A stretch of DNA of 35,290 nucleotides from AP-15 sp036008325 (GTDB taxonomy: Bacteria; Pseudomonadota; Alphaproteobacteria; ATCC43930; CGMCC-115725). The notes beneath the pieces were generated by a model. The model searched no databases and had not been told where the DNA came from. It worked only from the letters and a program-made list of their open reading frames with translations. Where the stretch lies: contig DASYNW010000142.1 in NCBI GenBank assembly GCA_036008325.1, positions 1 through 35,290 of the forward strand, in the 5' to 3' direction. Below, in pieces: positions 9,105 through 17,838 of this stretch. Position numbers and translations under genes: made by a program. The first letter of the stretch is position 1; the number at the start of each line of letters is the position of its first letter.

Positions 9105-10745
9105 ATGGCTTCTTGGCAGGCGGCGGCGCAAAAGGCTTCGACCGACCCGAGCACGCATTTTGACGCGATCATCATCGGCGCCGGCGTTTCCGGCCTCTAC
9201 CAGCTCTACAAGCTGCGCGAGCTCGGCCTCAAGGTGCTGGTATTCGAGACCGGCACCGGCGTCGGCGGCACCTGGTACTGGAACCGCTATCCCGGCGCCC
9301 GCTTCGATTCGGAGAGCTATACCTACGGCTACTCCTTTTCGCCGGAGCTGCTGGAGGAATGGGATTGGGCCGAGCGCTTCGCCCCGCAGCCGGAGACGGA
9401 GCGCTATCTGAACCATGTCGCCGACAGGTTCGACTTGCGTCGCGACATCCAGTTCCGGAGCCGTGTGGCCGCCGCGCACTACCAGGAAGAAACGCGCAGC
9501 TGGGACGTCATGCTGGAGGATGGCCGGCGCTACTGCACGCGCCTCTTGATTACCGCCATTGGCGTGCTCTCGGCGCCGACCATGCCGCGCATCGCCGGCG
9601 TCGACACTTTCGAGGGCCAGTCCTGCCACACTCACTACTGGCCCAAGGAGGGGGTGAGCTTCGACGGCAAGCGCGTCGCGGTGATCGGCACCGGCGCCAC
9701 CGCGGTGCAGACGATCCAGGAAGTGGCCAAGACCGCCGGCCAGCTGACCGTGTTCCAGCGCACCCCACAATGGTGCGCGCCATTGCACAACGACCGGATC
9801 GGCGCGGACGAGATGCGCCGCATCCGGGCCGGCTATCCCGAGATCTTCGCGCGCTGCGGCGACACCCCGGGCTGCTTTATCCACGCCCCCGACCCGCGCG
9901 CCACCCACGAGGTAACGCAACAGGAACGCGAGGCGTTCTGGGAAAAGCTCTACGCCGAGCCCGGCTTCGGCATCTGGCAGGGCAATTTCCGCGACATCCT
10001 GGTGGACCGCGAGGCCAATGCGCTGGTCTCGGATTTCATCGCACGCAAGATCCGCCAGCGCGTCAAGGACCCGGCGGTGGCCGATAAGCTGATCCCGAAG
10101 AATCACGGCTTTGGCACCAGGCGAGTGCCGCTCGAAACCCGCTACTACGAGGTCTACAACCAGCCCAACGTCACGCTCGTCGACATCAACGAGACGCCGA
10201 TCGAGCGCATCACGCCGAGCGGCGTCAAGACCAGCGATGCCGAGTACGAGTTTGACCTGATCATCTATGCGACCGGCTTCGACGCGATCACCGGCAGCTT
10301 CGACCGGATCGACATCCGCGGAGTCGACGGCTGCCGACTCAAAGACAAGTGGAAATCAGGGCCGCAGACCTTTCTCGGCATCCTGGTCGAGGGCTTCCCC
10401 AACATGCTGATGGTGATGGGCCCGCATGCCGGGCTCGGCAACTTCCCGCGCGCCGCCGAATACAGCGTCGATTGGGTGACCGGCCTCGTCCGCCATGCGC
10501 ACGACCGCGGCCTCACGCGCATCGAGCCGACCTCCGCCGGCGTCGCCGAGTGGACCAGCCACGTCATGGCGATGGGCGAGGGGCTGCTGATGAACGAGAT
10601 CGATTCGTGGATGACCGGCGTCAACCGCAACGTCGAGGGCAAAGAGACCCGCAAGATCATGCGCTACAGCGGCGGCCACCCCGCCTTTCGCGAGCATTGC
10701 GACGCGGTTGCGGCCGACGGATATCGCAAGCTGTCGCTGGCTTAG
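9105..10745 (+). CDS. Flavin-containing (Baeyer-Villiger type) monooxygenase 2
   Basis: A 546-residue class B flavoprotein monooxygenase, clearly related to monooxygenase 1 on the opposite strand (shared GTWYWNRYPGAR, YLNHV.DRFDLRRDI and ATGFDA.TG blocks). FAD site GAGVSG at 25-30; Baeyer-Villiger fingerprint F169, G171, H175, W179, P180; NADPH site GTGATA at 195-200, with Ala at the last glycine position. AAGGAA lies nine bases upstream of the ATG at 9105. It follows the IclR gene by 52 bases and may share its transcript. Two such enzymes in one cluster suggest either two ketone-level steps or different substrate ranges. Its 3' end is convergent with the isochorismatase-fold gene, 36 bases away. 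Confidence 0.92.
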   Translation: MASWQAAAQKASTDPSTHFDAIIIGAGVSGLYQLYKLRELGLKVLVFETGTGVGGTWYWNRYPGARFDSESYTYGYSFSPELLEEWDWAERFAPQPETERYLNHVADRFDLRRDIQFRSRVAAAHYQEETRSWDVMLEDGRRYCTRLLITAIGVLSAPTMPRIAGVDTFEGQSCHTHYWPKEGVSFDGKRVAVIGTGATAVQTIQEVAKTAGQLTVFQRTPQWCAPLHNDRIGADEMRRIRAGYPEIFARCGDTPGCFIHAPDPRATHEVTQQEREAFWEKLYAEPGFGIWQGNFRDILVDREANALVSDFIARKIRQRVKDPAVADKLIPKNHGFGTRRVPLETRYYEVYNQPNVTLVDINETPIERITPSGVKTSDAEYEFDLIIYATGFDAITGSFDRIDIRGVDGCRLKDKWKSGPQTFLGILVEGFPNMLMVMGPHAGLGNFPRAAEYSVDWVTGLVRHAHDRGLTRIEPTSAGVAEWTSHVMAMGEGLLMNEIDSWMTGVNRNVEGKETRKIMRYSGGHPAFREHCDAVAADGYRKLSLA

Positions 10746-10781
10746 GCGCCTACTGGTTGCGCAGACGGCGGGTGGCGCGCC

Positions 10782-11390
10782 TCATTCCCGCAGCATCGCC
10801 GCGACCTGGTCGAGGCTGCGGATGCGCGCGTACATTTTCATTGCCTTGTCGAGGCTGTAGGCGTGGGCGGCCGGGTCGCCGCTCCAGCAGCATTCGCGCA
10901 CCACAACAGCCTTGAGGTCGAAGTTGAAGGCCTCGCGCACACTCGTCTCGACGCCGCGATTGGTGGCGCCGCCGCCGATGATGATCGTGTCGCGCCGCAG
11001 CATGTGCAGCAGTTCGGCGACGCCGGTTCCGTAGAACGCGCTCGGCCTGCGTTTGAGGAAGACGTAATCCTCGGGGCGCGGCGCGATCTCGTCGGGGAAG
11101 CCGGCCTCCGGCGTGCCCTCGATACCATTGGTGAGCGACGGCACGCCGGTCTGCGCCGAGAGATCGGTCGGCAATATGACGACATCGGCGCCATCGGCGC
11201 GGCTGACCGGCGTCGTATAGATCACCGGCACGCCCGCCGCCCGCGCGGCGGCGATCATCTGCACCCAGGCCTCGAGCACGGGGCGCATCGCGGCCCGGCG
11301 TGCGGGATCCGACGGCGTCAGCGCGCGGCGGCAAACGTCGTACGCGATCAGCGCCGTCCGGCGCCGATCGATGCGTTCGAGTTCGGGCAT
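10782..11390 (-). CDS. Isochorismatase-family hydrolase with Cys-to-Gly change
   Basis: A 202-residue protein of the isochorismatase/cysteine hydrolase fold. The catalytic Asp18 (ALIAYDV) and Lys113 (FLKRRPSAF) are present. The position of the nucleophilic Cys in the usual TN.CV motif is Gly146 (TNRGVETS). Amidases of this family (nicotinamidase, N-carbamoylsarcosine amidase) need the Cys, whereas true isochorismatases such as PhzD lack it, so this enzyme should not act as a classical thiol amidase. AGGAAGG before the ATG at 11390 fixes the start; the longer frame to 11423 is less likely. It lies between monooxygenase 2 and the amidohydrolase_2 gene, probably in the same catabolic region. No isochorismate pathway is visible nearby, so the reaction is unknown. 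Confidence 0.85.
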   Translation of the reverse strand: MPELERIDRRRTALIAYDVCRRALTPSDPARRAAMRPVLEAWVQMIAAARAAGVPVIYTTPVSRADGADVVILPTDLSAQTGVPSLTNGIEGTPEAGFPDEIAPRPEDYVFLKRRPSAFYGTGVAELLHMLRRDTIIIGGGATNRGVETSVREAFNFDLKAVVVRECCWSGDPAAHAYSLDKAMKMYARIRSLDQVAAMLRE

Positions 11391-11736
11391 CGCAGCCTTC
11401 CTCACCTGAGAGCGGGACGGCATTCCCGCAGGCGCCGTGGTAAATGTGGGCGGAAAGCGCTGTCAAGCCCGTGACATTGCCGCCGCGCCGGTGCGGACGA
11501 CCATCATGACGACGGGGATGGTGACGCGGCGGCTCGGCCTCGGAGCGACCTCATCCGGGTCGGCCAAGGGTTTCGAATGCCGGCCGGCCGCCACCTATCC
11601 CGCCGTGCCGATGGCCAACACCGAAATATCTGGGAAGACGGAATAGTAGCCCGAGCACGACACCGCGAAGCGAGCGCCAGCCCGGCCCGAGCGCCGCGGC
11701 CGCAGCGCACCAGGGCCACGGCCGAGCGCGGCAGGA
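11391..11736. other. Gap between isochorismatase-like and amidohydrolase genes, nothing recognised
   Basis: Short open frames on both strands here (for example plus 11437-11646) have no recognisable similarity and no convincing ribosome binding site. I see no hairpin with a T run and no IS ends. The two flanking minus-strand genes are therefore probably separate transcripts. Confidence 0.5.
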
Positions 11737-12765
11737 TCAGGCGGCGGCTCTTTCGCGCTGGCTGCTCGTTACGCGGGCCAGCATCGCAGCGGCGTTGCGG
11801 TGCAGGATCTGCTCGCGCGCGTCCTCGCCGATCTGCGCTTGCGCCAGCGCCTTCCTGGTCCAGTCGCAGCCGAACTCGGTGCCGTCGGTGCCGCATACGA
11901 TGCGCTCGGCGCCGTAGAGGCTCACCGCCGCCTCGATCGCGCGCGGGCCGAACGAGTTGCAGTCGACGTACACCCCCGCCTTGCGGAAGCGCGACGACGG
12001 CAGCTCCTCGCTCGGCGTGTCGAGCAAAGAGCGGTGGTCCATCCGCTCGACCTCGTAGGGAATGTTGCCGCCCAGATTGTGAACGTGGACCATCGCGTCG
12101 GGGTAGTCCGCGAGATAGTCGGTCAGCGACAGCGTCACCATCACCGAGGACAGGCTCGCCTGCATATCGAGCGTGCCGTTTCGGCGGCGCGCATTGTCGG
12201 TGTCGCCCGCGACCTTGGGGAAAGCGTCGCCCGGCCGCGGTCCGTGGTGGATGAACAGCACCGCGCGGTGGCGGTTCGCCACGTCCAGGAGCGGACGCAT
12301 CGCTTCGGCGTCGCTGCGCGTGAGGAAGCCGTTGCCCGGTATTTGCGCGCCGATCATGCCCGGCAGGCCGAGAGCCCGCTCGAGCTCGGCGGCCGCGGCG
12401 GAAATGTCCATCAAGGGCAGTGCCGCATAGGCGGCGAAGCGGCCGGGATGCTCCTCACAAATCGCGGAGAGCCCGTCATTGACGCTTCGGCACAGCGGGC
12501 CGGCCACTTCCAACGGCTGGGACTCGATCCAGCAGAACGAGCCGAGGAGCGACAGCACGCTCGTCTCGACCCCCTGGCGGTCCATGCGAGCGAGATGGAA
12601 ATCGACGTCATCGAAGGCCTCGGCGAGCGGCGCTTCGCCCATGCGCGGGGCCTTCAGCACCTCGACGCCGTCCTGGTTGCGCAGGATGCGCGGTTCCCTG
12701 GTCCGCGCGCGCAGGGCGTCGGCAACTTCCGCGGGCCGCCAATGGGTGTGCATGTCGATCATCAT
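11737..12765 (-). CDS. Amidohydrolase_2 (ACMSD-like) family protein
   Basis: A 342-residue TIM-barrel metal enzyme of the amidohydrolase_2 family, which includes aminocarboxymuconate-semialdehyde decarboxylase and related non-oxidative decarboxylases and hydrolases. The first metal ligands are in MMIDMHTHW (H6, H8). Further barrel His residues are in LFIHHGPRP and VHVHNLGG, and the late Asp is in VCGTDGTEFG. GGAGGAGA overlaps an upstream ATG (12780) and stands 7 bases before the ATG at 12765, which decides the start. It is the most distal minus-strand gene of the catabolic region and could decarboxylate or hydrolyse a late pathway intermediate. Substrate assignment is not possible by eye. Confidence 0.87.
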   Translation of the reverse strand: MMIDMHTHWRPAEVADALRARTREPRILRNQDGVEVLKAPRMGEAPLAEAFDDVDFHLARMDRQGVETSVLSLLGSFCWIESQPLEVAGPLCRSVNDGLSAICEEHPGRFAAYAALPLMDISAAAAELERALGLPGMIGAQIPGNGFLTRSDAEAMRPLLDVANRHRAVLFIHHGPRPGDAFPKVAGDTDNARRRNGTLDMQASLSSVMVTLSLTDYLADYPDAMVHVHNLGGNIPYEVERMDHRSLLDTPSEELPSSRFRKAGVYVDCNSFGPRAIEAAVSLYGAERIVCGTDGTEFGCDWTRKALAQAQIGEDAREQILHRNAAAMLARVTSSQRERAAA

Positions 12766-12905
12766 GGCTGTCTCCTCCAAGGGCCTTCCGGCAGCTTAAT
12801 CCCACGGTGGTTCCGGCGCAAAGCACGACAACCGTCGAGATCGATCGACCAAGCTCGCGGCCCCTGAGCTTCGCTGTCGGGGTTCCGGCTGCGGTTCGCA
12901 GCAGA

Positions 12906-12934
12906 TTGACCGAACCAAATAGGCGATTTATGGT
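12906..12934 (+). promoter_or_regulatory. Sigma70-like promoter of the autotransporter gene
   Basis: TTGACC (12906-12911), exactly 17 bases, then TATGGT (12929-12934). Transcription would begin near 12941, about 85 bases before the ATG at 13025. This is one of the best consensus pairs in the window. Confidence 0.6.
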
Positions 12935-13024
12935 TCTACTCTAGGACGAAAACGAGACGCCTGATTGACGCCAGCATCCGAAGATACTGCGAGCGGCAAG
13001 GTAGGCCGGTCAGGGGACCAAGAT

Positions 13025-16000
13025 ATGAGCAGCTTCAGTCGATCAAACAGGCGGGCCGGCCCGCCGGCGCCACCCACCATACGCGGACGACCCTGCGATG
13101 CTCCGATATGGCGGATCATCGTGGCGGCCGGGGCGTTGTGCGCGGCCTCTCCCGCTGCCGTTCAAGCTGCCCCTGATCCGTGCACGGGTGTCGGGGTTGT
13201 CACCTGTTCGGGCAACCAGTCCGAGGGTGTCGACAATCCGCCGCCGGGAACGACCGTCCTCAACGTCAATTCACTGACCAGCACTATCGCTCCGGCGATC
13301 GGAAGCGGGCAGCCGGGAATCTTGTTCTTCGGCTCCGGCAATATAACGCTCAATAGCGCGACAGGCCGGTTCGGGATAATTACGTCCGACGATTTTGTCG
13401 ATGGCATCATTGCGCAAAGCGACGGCGGGGTCAAAGTAACCAGCTCGGGCAATATCGCCGTCAAAGGCCTCTTTGCCAATGGGATCAATTTGCTCTCCTT
13501 TTCGGGCGGGGCAATAAACCTCACATCGTCGAGCGACATTTCCCTCGCACAGGGCGGAAACGGCCTCCTCGCCTATAGCGATGGTCCGGTCGCCTTGACT
13601 TCCTCGGGCGGTATTTCGGTGACCGGTGACGGCACCGGGATCAATGCAACTGCCGGGAACCTTGTCACAGTAAGCTCGTCAGGCCCGATCTCGATAACCG
13701 GCGACGGCGACGCGATCGATGCGGCCGATATCGGCGGCCCGTCCGGCGCGGGCGGCGTCACGGTGAATTCCTCGGGCGCCATAAGCTTGGCGGGTAACGC
13801 CGCAATCGGGATCAACGCCTCCTCCGAAGACACCGACCCGGTCAATGTCACGTCGTCGAGCAACATCTCCCTTCTCAACGGCGGCGCCGGTATTTCTGCG
13901 TCCGGCTCGGGCGCGATTACCGTCAACTCCTCAGGCGCAATTTCCGTCAAGGGTGACGCAGGCGCCGGGATCGTCGCTGGATCGGACGGAGCCGGGACCG
14001 TCGATGTCACATCATCAGGCAACATATCGGTCGCGGGCGACGGTCTCGCGATTATCGCGGTTTCCGTTGGTGGGGCCGCCAATGTCACGTCGTCGGGGAC
14101 TCTGCTGCTGGGCGGCAGCGGCATCGGGATCAGTGCGATCGGCGGGACCGATGCAAGCGTGATCTCGTCGGGCGGCATCTCGATTGGCGGCGACGGTAAT
14201 GCGATCAGTGCCATCTCCGATACCGGCACCGCCAACGTCAAATCGTCGGGCAGCGTCTCGCTGGGAGGCAGTGGCGCCGCGATTCTTGCTTTTTCCGCTG
14301 GCGGGGACGCGAACGTTACCTCGACGGGGAATATGTTCGTCGTCGGCAACGGCAGCACCGGGATTGATGCCGAGGGAAACCTCGCAGGGATCAACTCCTC
14401 GGGCAATATTTCCCTGGCCAATAGCGGCACCGCGATCAGCGCATCCGGCGCGAACGGGGCCACCGTGAATTCGTTAGGCGGCATCGCGATCGGCGGCAGC
14501 GGCGACGCGATCGATGCGAGTTCAGCGGGCGGAACCGCCAACGTCACGTCAACGGGGAGCATATTCATCGGCGGCAACGGCACCGGGATCAGTGCTCAAG
14601 GAGACCTCGCCGAGGTCAGCTCCTCGGGCAACATTTCCGTCGCGAACGGCACCGGGATCAGCGCATCCGGCCCGAACGGGGCCACCGTGAACTCGTCGGG
14701 CATCATCGCGATCGGCAGTAATGGCAGCGCGATCGATGCGTCTTCCACGGGTGGCGCCGCTACCGTCACATCCGCGGGGAACATCTTCATCGGCGGCAAT
14801 GGCACCGGGATCGATGCCGAGGGCAACCTCGCCCAGGTCAACTCGTCGGGCACCATCTCGCTGGCGAATGGCGGCACCGGGATCAGCGCAGCCGGCGGGA
14901 GCGGGGCCGGCGGCGCCGCCGACGTCACCTCCTCGGGGAATATATTCATCGCCGGCAATGGCACCGTCACCGGGATCGATGCCGAGGGAAACCTCGTGCA
15001 GGTCAACTCGTCGGGCGGCATTTCCCTCGCGAATGGCGGCACCGGAATCACCGCATCCGGCGGGAGCGGGGCCACCGTGAGCGCGTCAGGCGCGATTGCG
15101 ATCGGCGGCAACGGCGATGCGATCGATGCCGCTTCAGCGGCTGGCGCCGCCACTGTCACCTCGTCGGGGACGATATTCATCGGCGGCACCGGCACCGGGA
15201 TCGCTGCTCAGGGCAACCTCGCGCAGGTCAACTCGTCGGGCAACATTTCCCTGGCGAACGGCACCGGGATCGCCGCATCCGGCGCGAGCGCGGCCACCGT
15301 GAGCGCGTCAGGCGCGATCGCGATCGGCGGCAACGGCACCGCGATCGCTGCGTCTTCACAGGGTGGCGCCAGCAACGTCACATCGTCGGCGAATCTCTTT
15401 ATTGGCGGCAGCGGCGTCGGGATCGCTGCTCAGGGAAGCCTTGTCCAGGTCAACTCGTCGGGCAGCATCTCCCTCGCGAATGACGGCACCGGGATCGCCG
15501 CATCCGGCGGGAACGGGGCCACCGTCAGCGCGTTAGGCGTGATCGCGATCGGCGGCAGCGGCACCGGGATCGCAGCTTCTTCGACGGGTGCCACCAACAT
15601 CACATCGTCGGGAAATACCTTCATTGGCGGCAGCGGTACCGGGATCGCTGCTCAGGGAAACGTCGTCCAGGTCAACTCGTCGGGCAACATTTTCCTCGCG
15701 AATGGCGGCACCGGGATCGCCGCATCCGGCGGCAACCAGGTCGTGGTAAACTCGTCCGGGAACATCTCCGTTGGAGGCCAGGCTGGCTCCGGGATCGGCG
15801 CCTTCGCCACGAATAAAGGCGGCGGCGTCAACATCAATTCATCAGGCGATGTAACCGCGGCGGGACCCGCGTCCAACGCCATTCTCGCCCAAGCCGCCGG
15901 TGGCAACATCAACCTCAACATTACCCGCGGCACGATTACCGGCGGTTCCGGAACCGGTGCCGGCATCGAACTGATTGGCGGCGGGAACAATACCCTGGCG

Positions 16001-17698
16001 AACTTCGGCACGATCACGACCTCGCCCGGCCTCGCAGGAAACGCAATTCTCGGCATGCCGAGCCCAGGCTTGACCTCAACTTCGCCACCGGTGATCGGCA
16101 ATAACATCGTCAACAACGCCGGAACCGTCGTCGGGAATGTCGCTCTCGGGCCAGGTCGCAACACCTTCAACAATCTGCCGGGCGGCACGCTCAATTCCGG
16201 CGCGGTCCTGAACCTCGGCGCGGGCAACTCGCTCAATAACAATGGTAATTTGTCGCCTGGCGGCATCGGCGTCTTTCAGACGACCGCGCTGACCGGAAAT
16301 CTGGTCCAAGGCAGCGCGGGCAAATATACCGTCGACGTCAACCCGGCGACGGGCCAAACCGACCGGATCAACGCCAGCGGCAGCGCCCAGCTCGCCGGCC
16401 AGGTGGTGGTGAACCCGATCGCAACCGCGATACCGACAGTGACGACGCCGTTCACCATCCTCCATGCCGATGGCGGGGTGACGAGCCAGGGTCTCACGCT
16501 CGTCGGCGCCGACCTCTTCAGCTCCGCCGTCGTGACACCCGAGCTCGAGCTCCTGGATCCGAACGATCTGGCGCTCCTGGTCGCGGTGGATTTCGCACCG
16601 CCGGGGCTCAACGGCAACCAGACCTCGATCGGCCAGAACATCAACGCCATTCAACAGGCAGGGAGCTCGCCGAGCTTCCTTCCGGTGGCTCAGGCGCTGG
16701 TCACGATCCCGGATCTCTCGGGTCTCGAACAGGCCTACAACCAGCTTTCCCCCGAAACCTATGCAGACAACAAGATCGCCGATTTCTATTCGGGCTTGCG
16801 TTTCGCCAACAGCCTGATGAGCTGCAACGTCCCGGACGGGCGCTATGCCTTCATCAAGGAGGGACAGTGCGTCTGGGCGCAGATCGGCGGCAAGTTTCTG
16901 GACCTCAACGCGACCTCGGGAAGCCTCGGCTTTGCCGAGAACGCGTTTGTGATGTCGGGCGGCGCCGAAGTAATGCTGCGGCCGGACTGGTTTGCCAGCT
17001 TTGCCCTCGGCTACGATCACGGGGATATAAACACCGGGAATACGCTGGCGCAATCGCAGGCGAACCGCGCGCATTTCGGTGCCGCGATCAAGTACAATCC
17101 CGGCCCGCTTTTGCTCGCGGCCGCGGTCTATGGCGGCTACGGTTGGTACACGACCGATCGTTACATCGATTTCGCCGACTTCAGCGCCAATCCCACGTCC
17201 GACAGCAACATCAGCCGCGTCGGCGGGCAACTCCGGGCCGCGTATCTGATCGATCGCGGAGCGTGGTATTTGAAGCCGCTCGTCGACTTGAACGTCACGC
17301 GGATCAACCTCAACGGGTTTAGCGAACAGGGCGCCGGCGGCGCAGACCTCAACGTTTCCGGCAGCGGCTCGACGGTCTTCAGCGCCTCCCCCGCGGTCGA
17401 GGTCGGGACCCAGACGGGCTTGCAAAACGGCGCTCTCGTCCGGCCGTTCGCGCGGCTTGGCGTCAGCGCGTACAGCAACACCAATTTTGCCGTAACTGCG
17501 TCGTTCGCCGGCGCTCCCACCGGGGTCGTCCCGTTCAGCGTCGCGACCGGCATCGATTCGGTGACTGCCGATGTCGCGGCCGGTGCGGATCTTTTCTTGC
17601 CGGACAGCCGGTGGGCGTTGAAGCTCGCCTATGACGCCCACTACGGCGCACGGGTGCGCGACCAGGGCGTTTCGCTCAAAGCCACCATCCGCTTCTAA
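13025..17698 (+). CDS. Autotransporter (type Va) with long beta-helix passenger
   Basis: A 1557-residue outer-membrane autotransporter. AGGGGA eight bases upstream supports the ATG at 13025 over a TTG at 12965. After an extended n-region, a hydrophobic core (WRIIVAAGALCAASPA) and AVQA cleavage site form a Sec signal. The passenger consists of short glycine/serine/asparagine-rich rungs of 22-25 residues ending in patterns such as VNSSGNISLANG, typical of a right-handed beta-helix. From about residue 1290 the composition changes to the translocator barrel (CVWAQIGGKF, FALGYDHGD, LLAAAVYGGYGWY), ending in the C-terminal Phe of KATIRF expected for BAM recognition. No protease or lipase catalytic motif is seen in the passenger, so an adhesin or surface-structure role is more likely. 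Confidence 0.92.
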   Translation: MSSFSRSNRRAGPPAPPTIRGRPCDAPIWRIIVAAGALCAASPAAVQAAPDPCTGVGVVTCSGNQSEGVDNPPPGTTVLNVNSLTSTIAPAIGSGQPGILFFGSGNITLNSATGRFGIITSDDFVDGIIAQSDGGVKVTSSGNIAVKGLFANGINLLSFSGGAINLTSSSDISLAQGGNGLLAYSDGPVALTSSGGISVTGDGTGINATAGNLVTVSSSGPISITGDGDAIDAADIGGPSGAGGVTVNSSGAISLAGNAAIGINASSEDTDPVNVTSSSNISLLNGGAGISASGSGAITVNSSGAISVKGDAGAGIVAGSDGAGTVDVTSSGNISVAGDGLAIIAVSVGGAANVTSSGTLLLGGSGIGISAIGGTDASVISSGGISIGGDGNAISAISDTGTANVKSSGSVSLGGSGAAILAFSAGGDANVTSTGNMFVVGNGSTGIDAEGNLAGINSSGNISLANSGTAISASGANGATVNSLGGIAIGGSGDAIDASSAGGTANVTSTGSIFIGGNGTGISAQGDLAEVSSSGNISVANGTGISASGPNGATVNSSGIIAIGSNGSAIDASSTGGAATVTSAGNIFIGGNGTGIDAEGNLAQVNSSGTISLANGGTGISAAGGSGAGGAADVTSSGNIFIAGNGTVTGIDAEGNLVQVNSSGGISLANGGTGITASGGSGATVSASGAIAIGGNGDAIDAASAAGAATVTSSGTIFIGGTGTGIAAQGNLAQVNSSGNISLANGTGIAASGASAATVSASGAIAIGGNGTAIAASSQGGASNVTSSANLFIGGSGVGIAAQGSLVQVNSSGSISLANDGTGIAASGGNGATVSALGVIAIGGSGTGIAASSTGATNITSSGNTFIGGSGTGIAAQGNVVQVNSSGNIFLANGGTGIAASGGNQVVVNSSGNISVGGQAGSGIGAFATNKGGGVNINSSGDVTAAGPASNAILAQAAGGNINLNITRGTITGGSGTGAGIELIGGGNNTLANFGTITTSPGLAGNAILGMPSPGLTSTSPPVIGNNIVNNAGTVVGNVALGPGRNTFNNLPGGTLNSGAVLNLGAGNSLNNNGNLSPGGIGVFQTTALTGNLVQGSAGKYTVDVNPATGQTDRINASGSAQLAGQVVVNPIATAIPTVTTPFTILHADGGVTSQGLTLVGADLFSSAVVTPELELLDPNDLALLVAVDFAPPGLNGNQTSIGQNINAIQQAGSSPSFLPVAQALVTIPDLSGLEQAYNQLSPETYADNKIADFYSGLRFANSLMSCNVPDGRYAFIKEGQCVWAQIGGKFLDLNATSGSLGFAENAFVMSGGAEVMLRPDWFASFALGYDHGDINTGNTLAQSQANRAHFGAAIKYNPGPLLLAAAVYGGYGWYTTDRYIDFADFSANPTSDSNISRVGGQLRAAYLIDRGAWYLKPLVDLNVTRINLNGFSEQGAGGADLNVSGSGSTVFSASPAVEVGTQTGLQNGALVRPFARLGVSAYSNTNFAVTASFAGAPTGVVPFSVATGIDSVTADVAAGADLFLPDSRWALKLAYDAHYGARVRDQGVSLKATIRF
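14391..15760 (+). repeat. Tandem ~220-bp supra-repeats encoding three-rung beta-helix units
   Basis: The segment encoding VNSSG plus ISLANG-type text recurs near 14391, 14617, 14837, 15001, 15229, 15448 and 15670. Each unit of roughly 73 residues holds three rungs: ISLANG.GTGI.ASG, then IAIGG.G.AI.AS, then IFIGG.GTGI.A.G. The unit from 14837 to 15001 is only about 164 bp because the middle rung is missing. High nucleotide identity between units points to expansion and contraction by recombination or slippage. Confidence 0.8.
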
Positions 17699-17838
17699 GA
17701 GTCGCCTCCAGGCGGCGGCCTCGCCGGTCTCCGCTGGTCGCCCTCCAACTTCGGCGCAAACGGATTCTTCTTGCACGCGGCGCCAATAAGAACGAAGAAT
17801 GTCTCTATCTTGGGTTATACGAATCTTGGGAACGCACG

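Noticed and set aside
13573..15624. Proline-rich minus-strand frames (for example 13573-14583) with repeated PLPPI-type text
   Set aside because: They mirror the repeated beta-helix rungs of the plus-strand passenger and have no start signals; they are antisense shadows.
14391..15760. Regularly spaced repeats considered as a CRISPR-like array
   Set aside because: Period is about 220 bp, units are wholly coding and in frame, and there are no short palindromic repeats with unique spacers.
17699..17760. Inverted repeat CGCCT/AGGCG after the autotransporter as a terminator
   Set aside because: The stem is only five pairs with a two-base loop and no T run follows.
16076..17776. A 566-codon minus-strand frame opposite the autotransporter barrel
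   Set aside because: No recognisable domain and no ribosome binding site, while the plus strand encodes a barrel ending in Phe.
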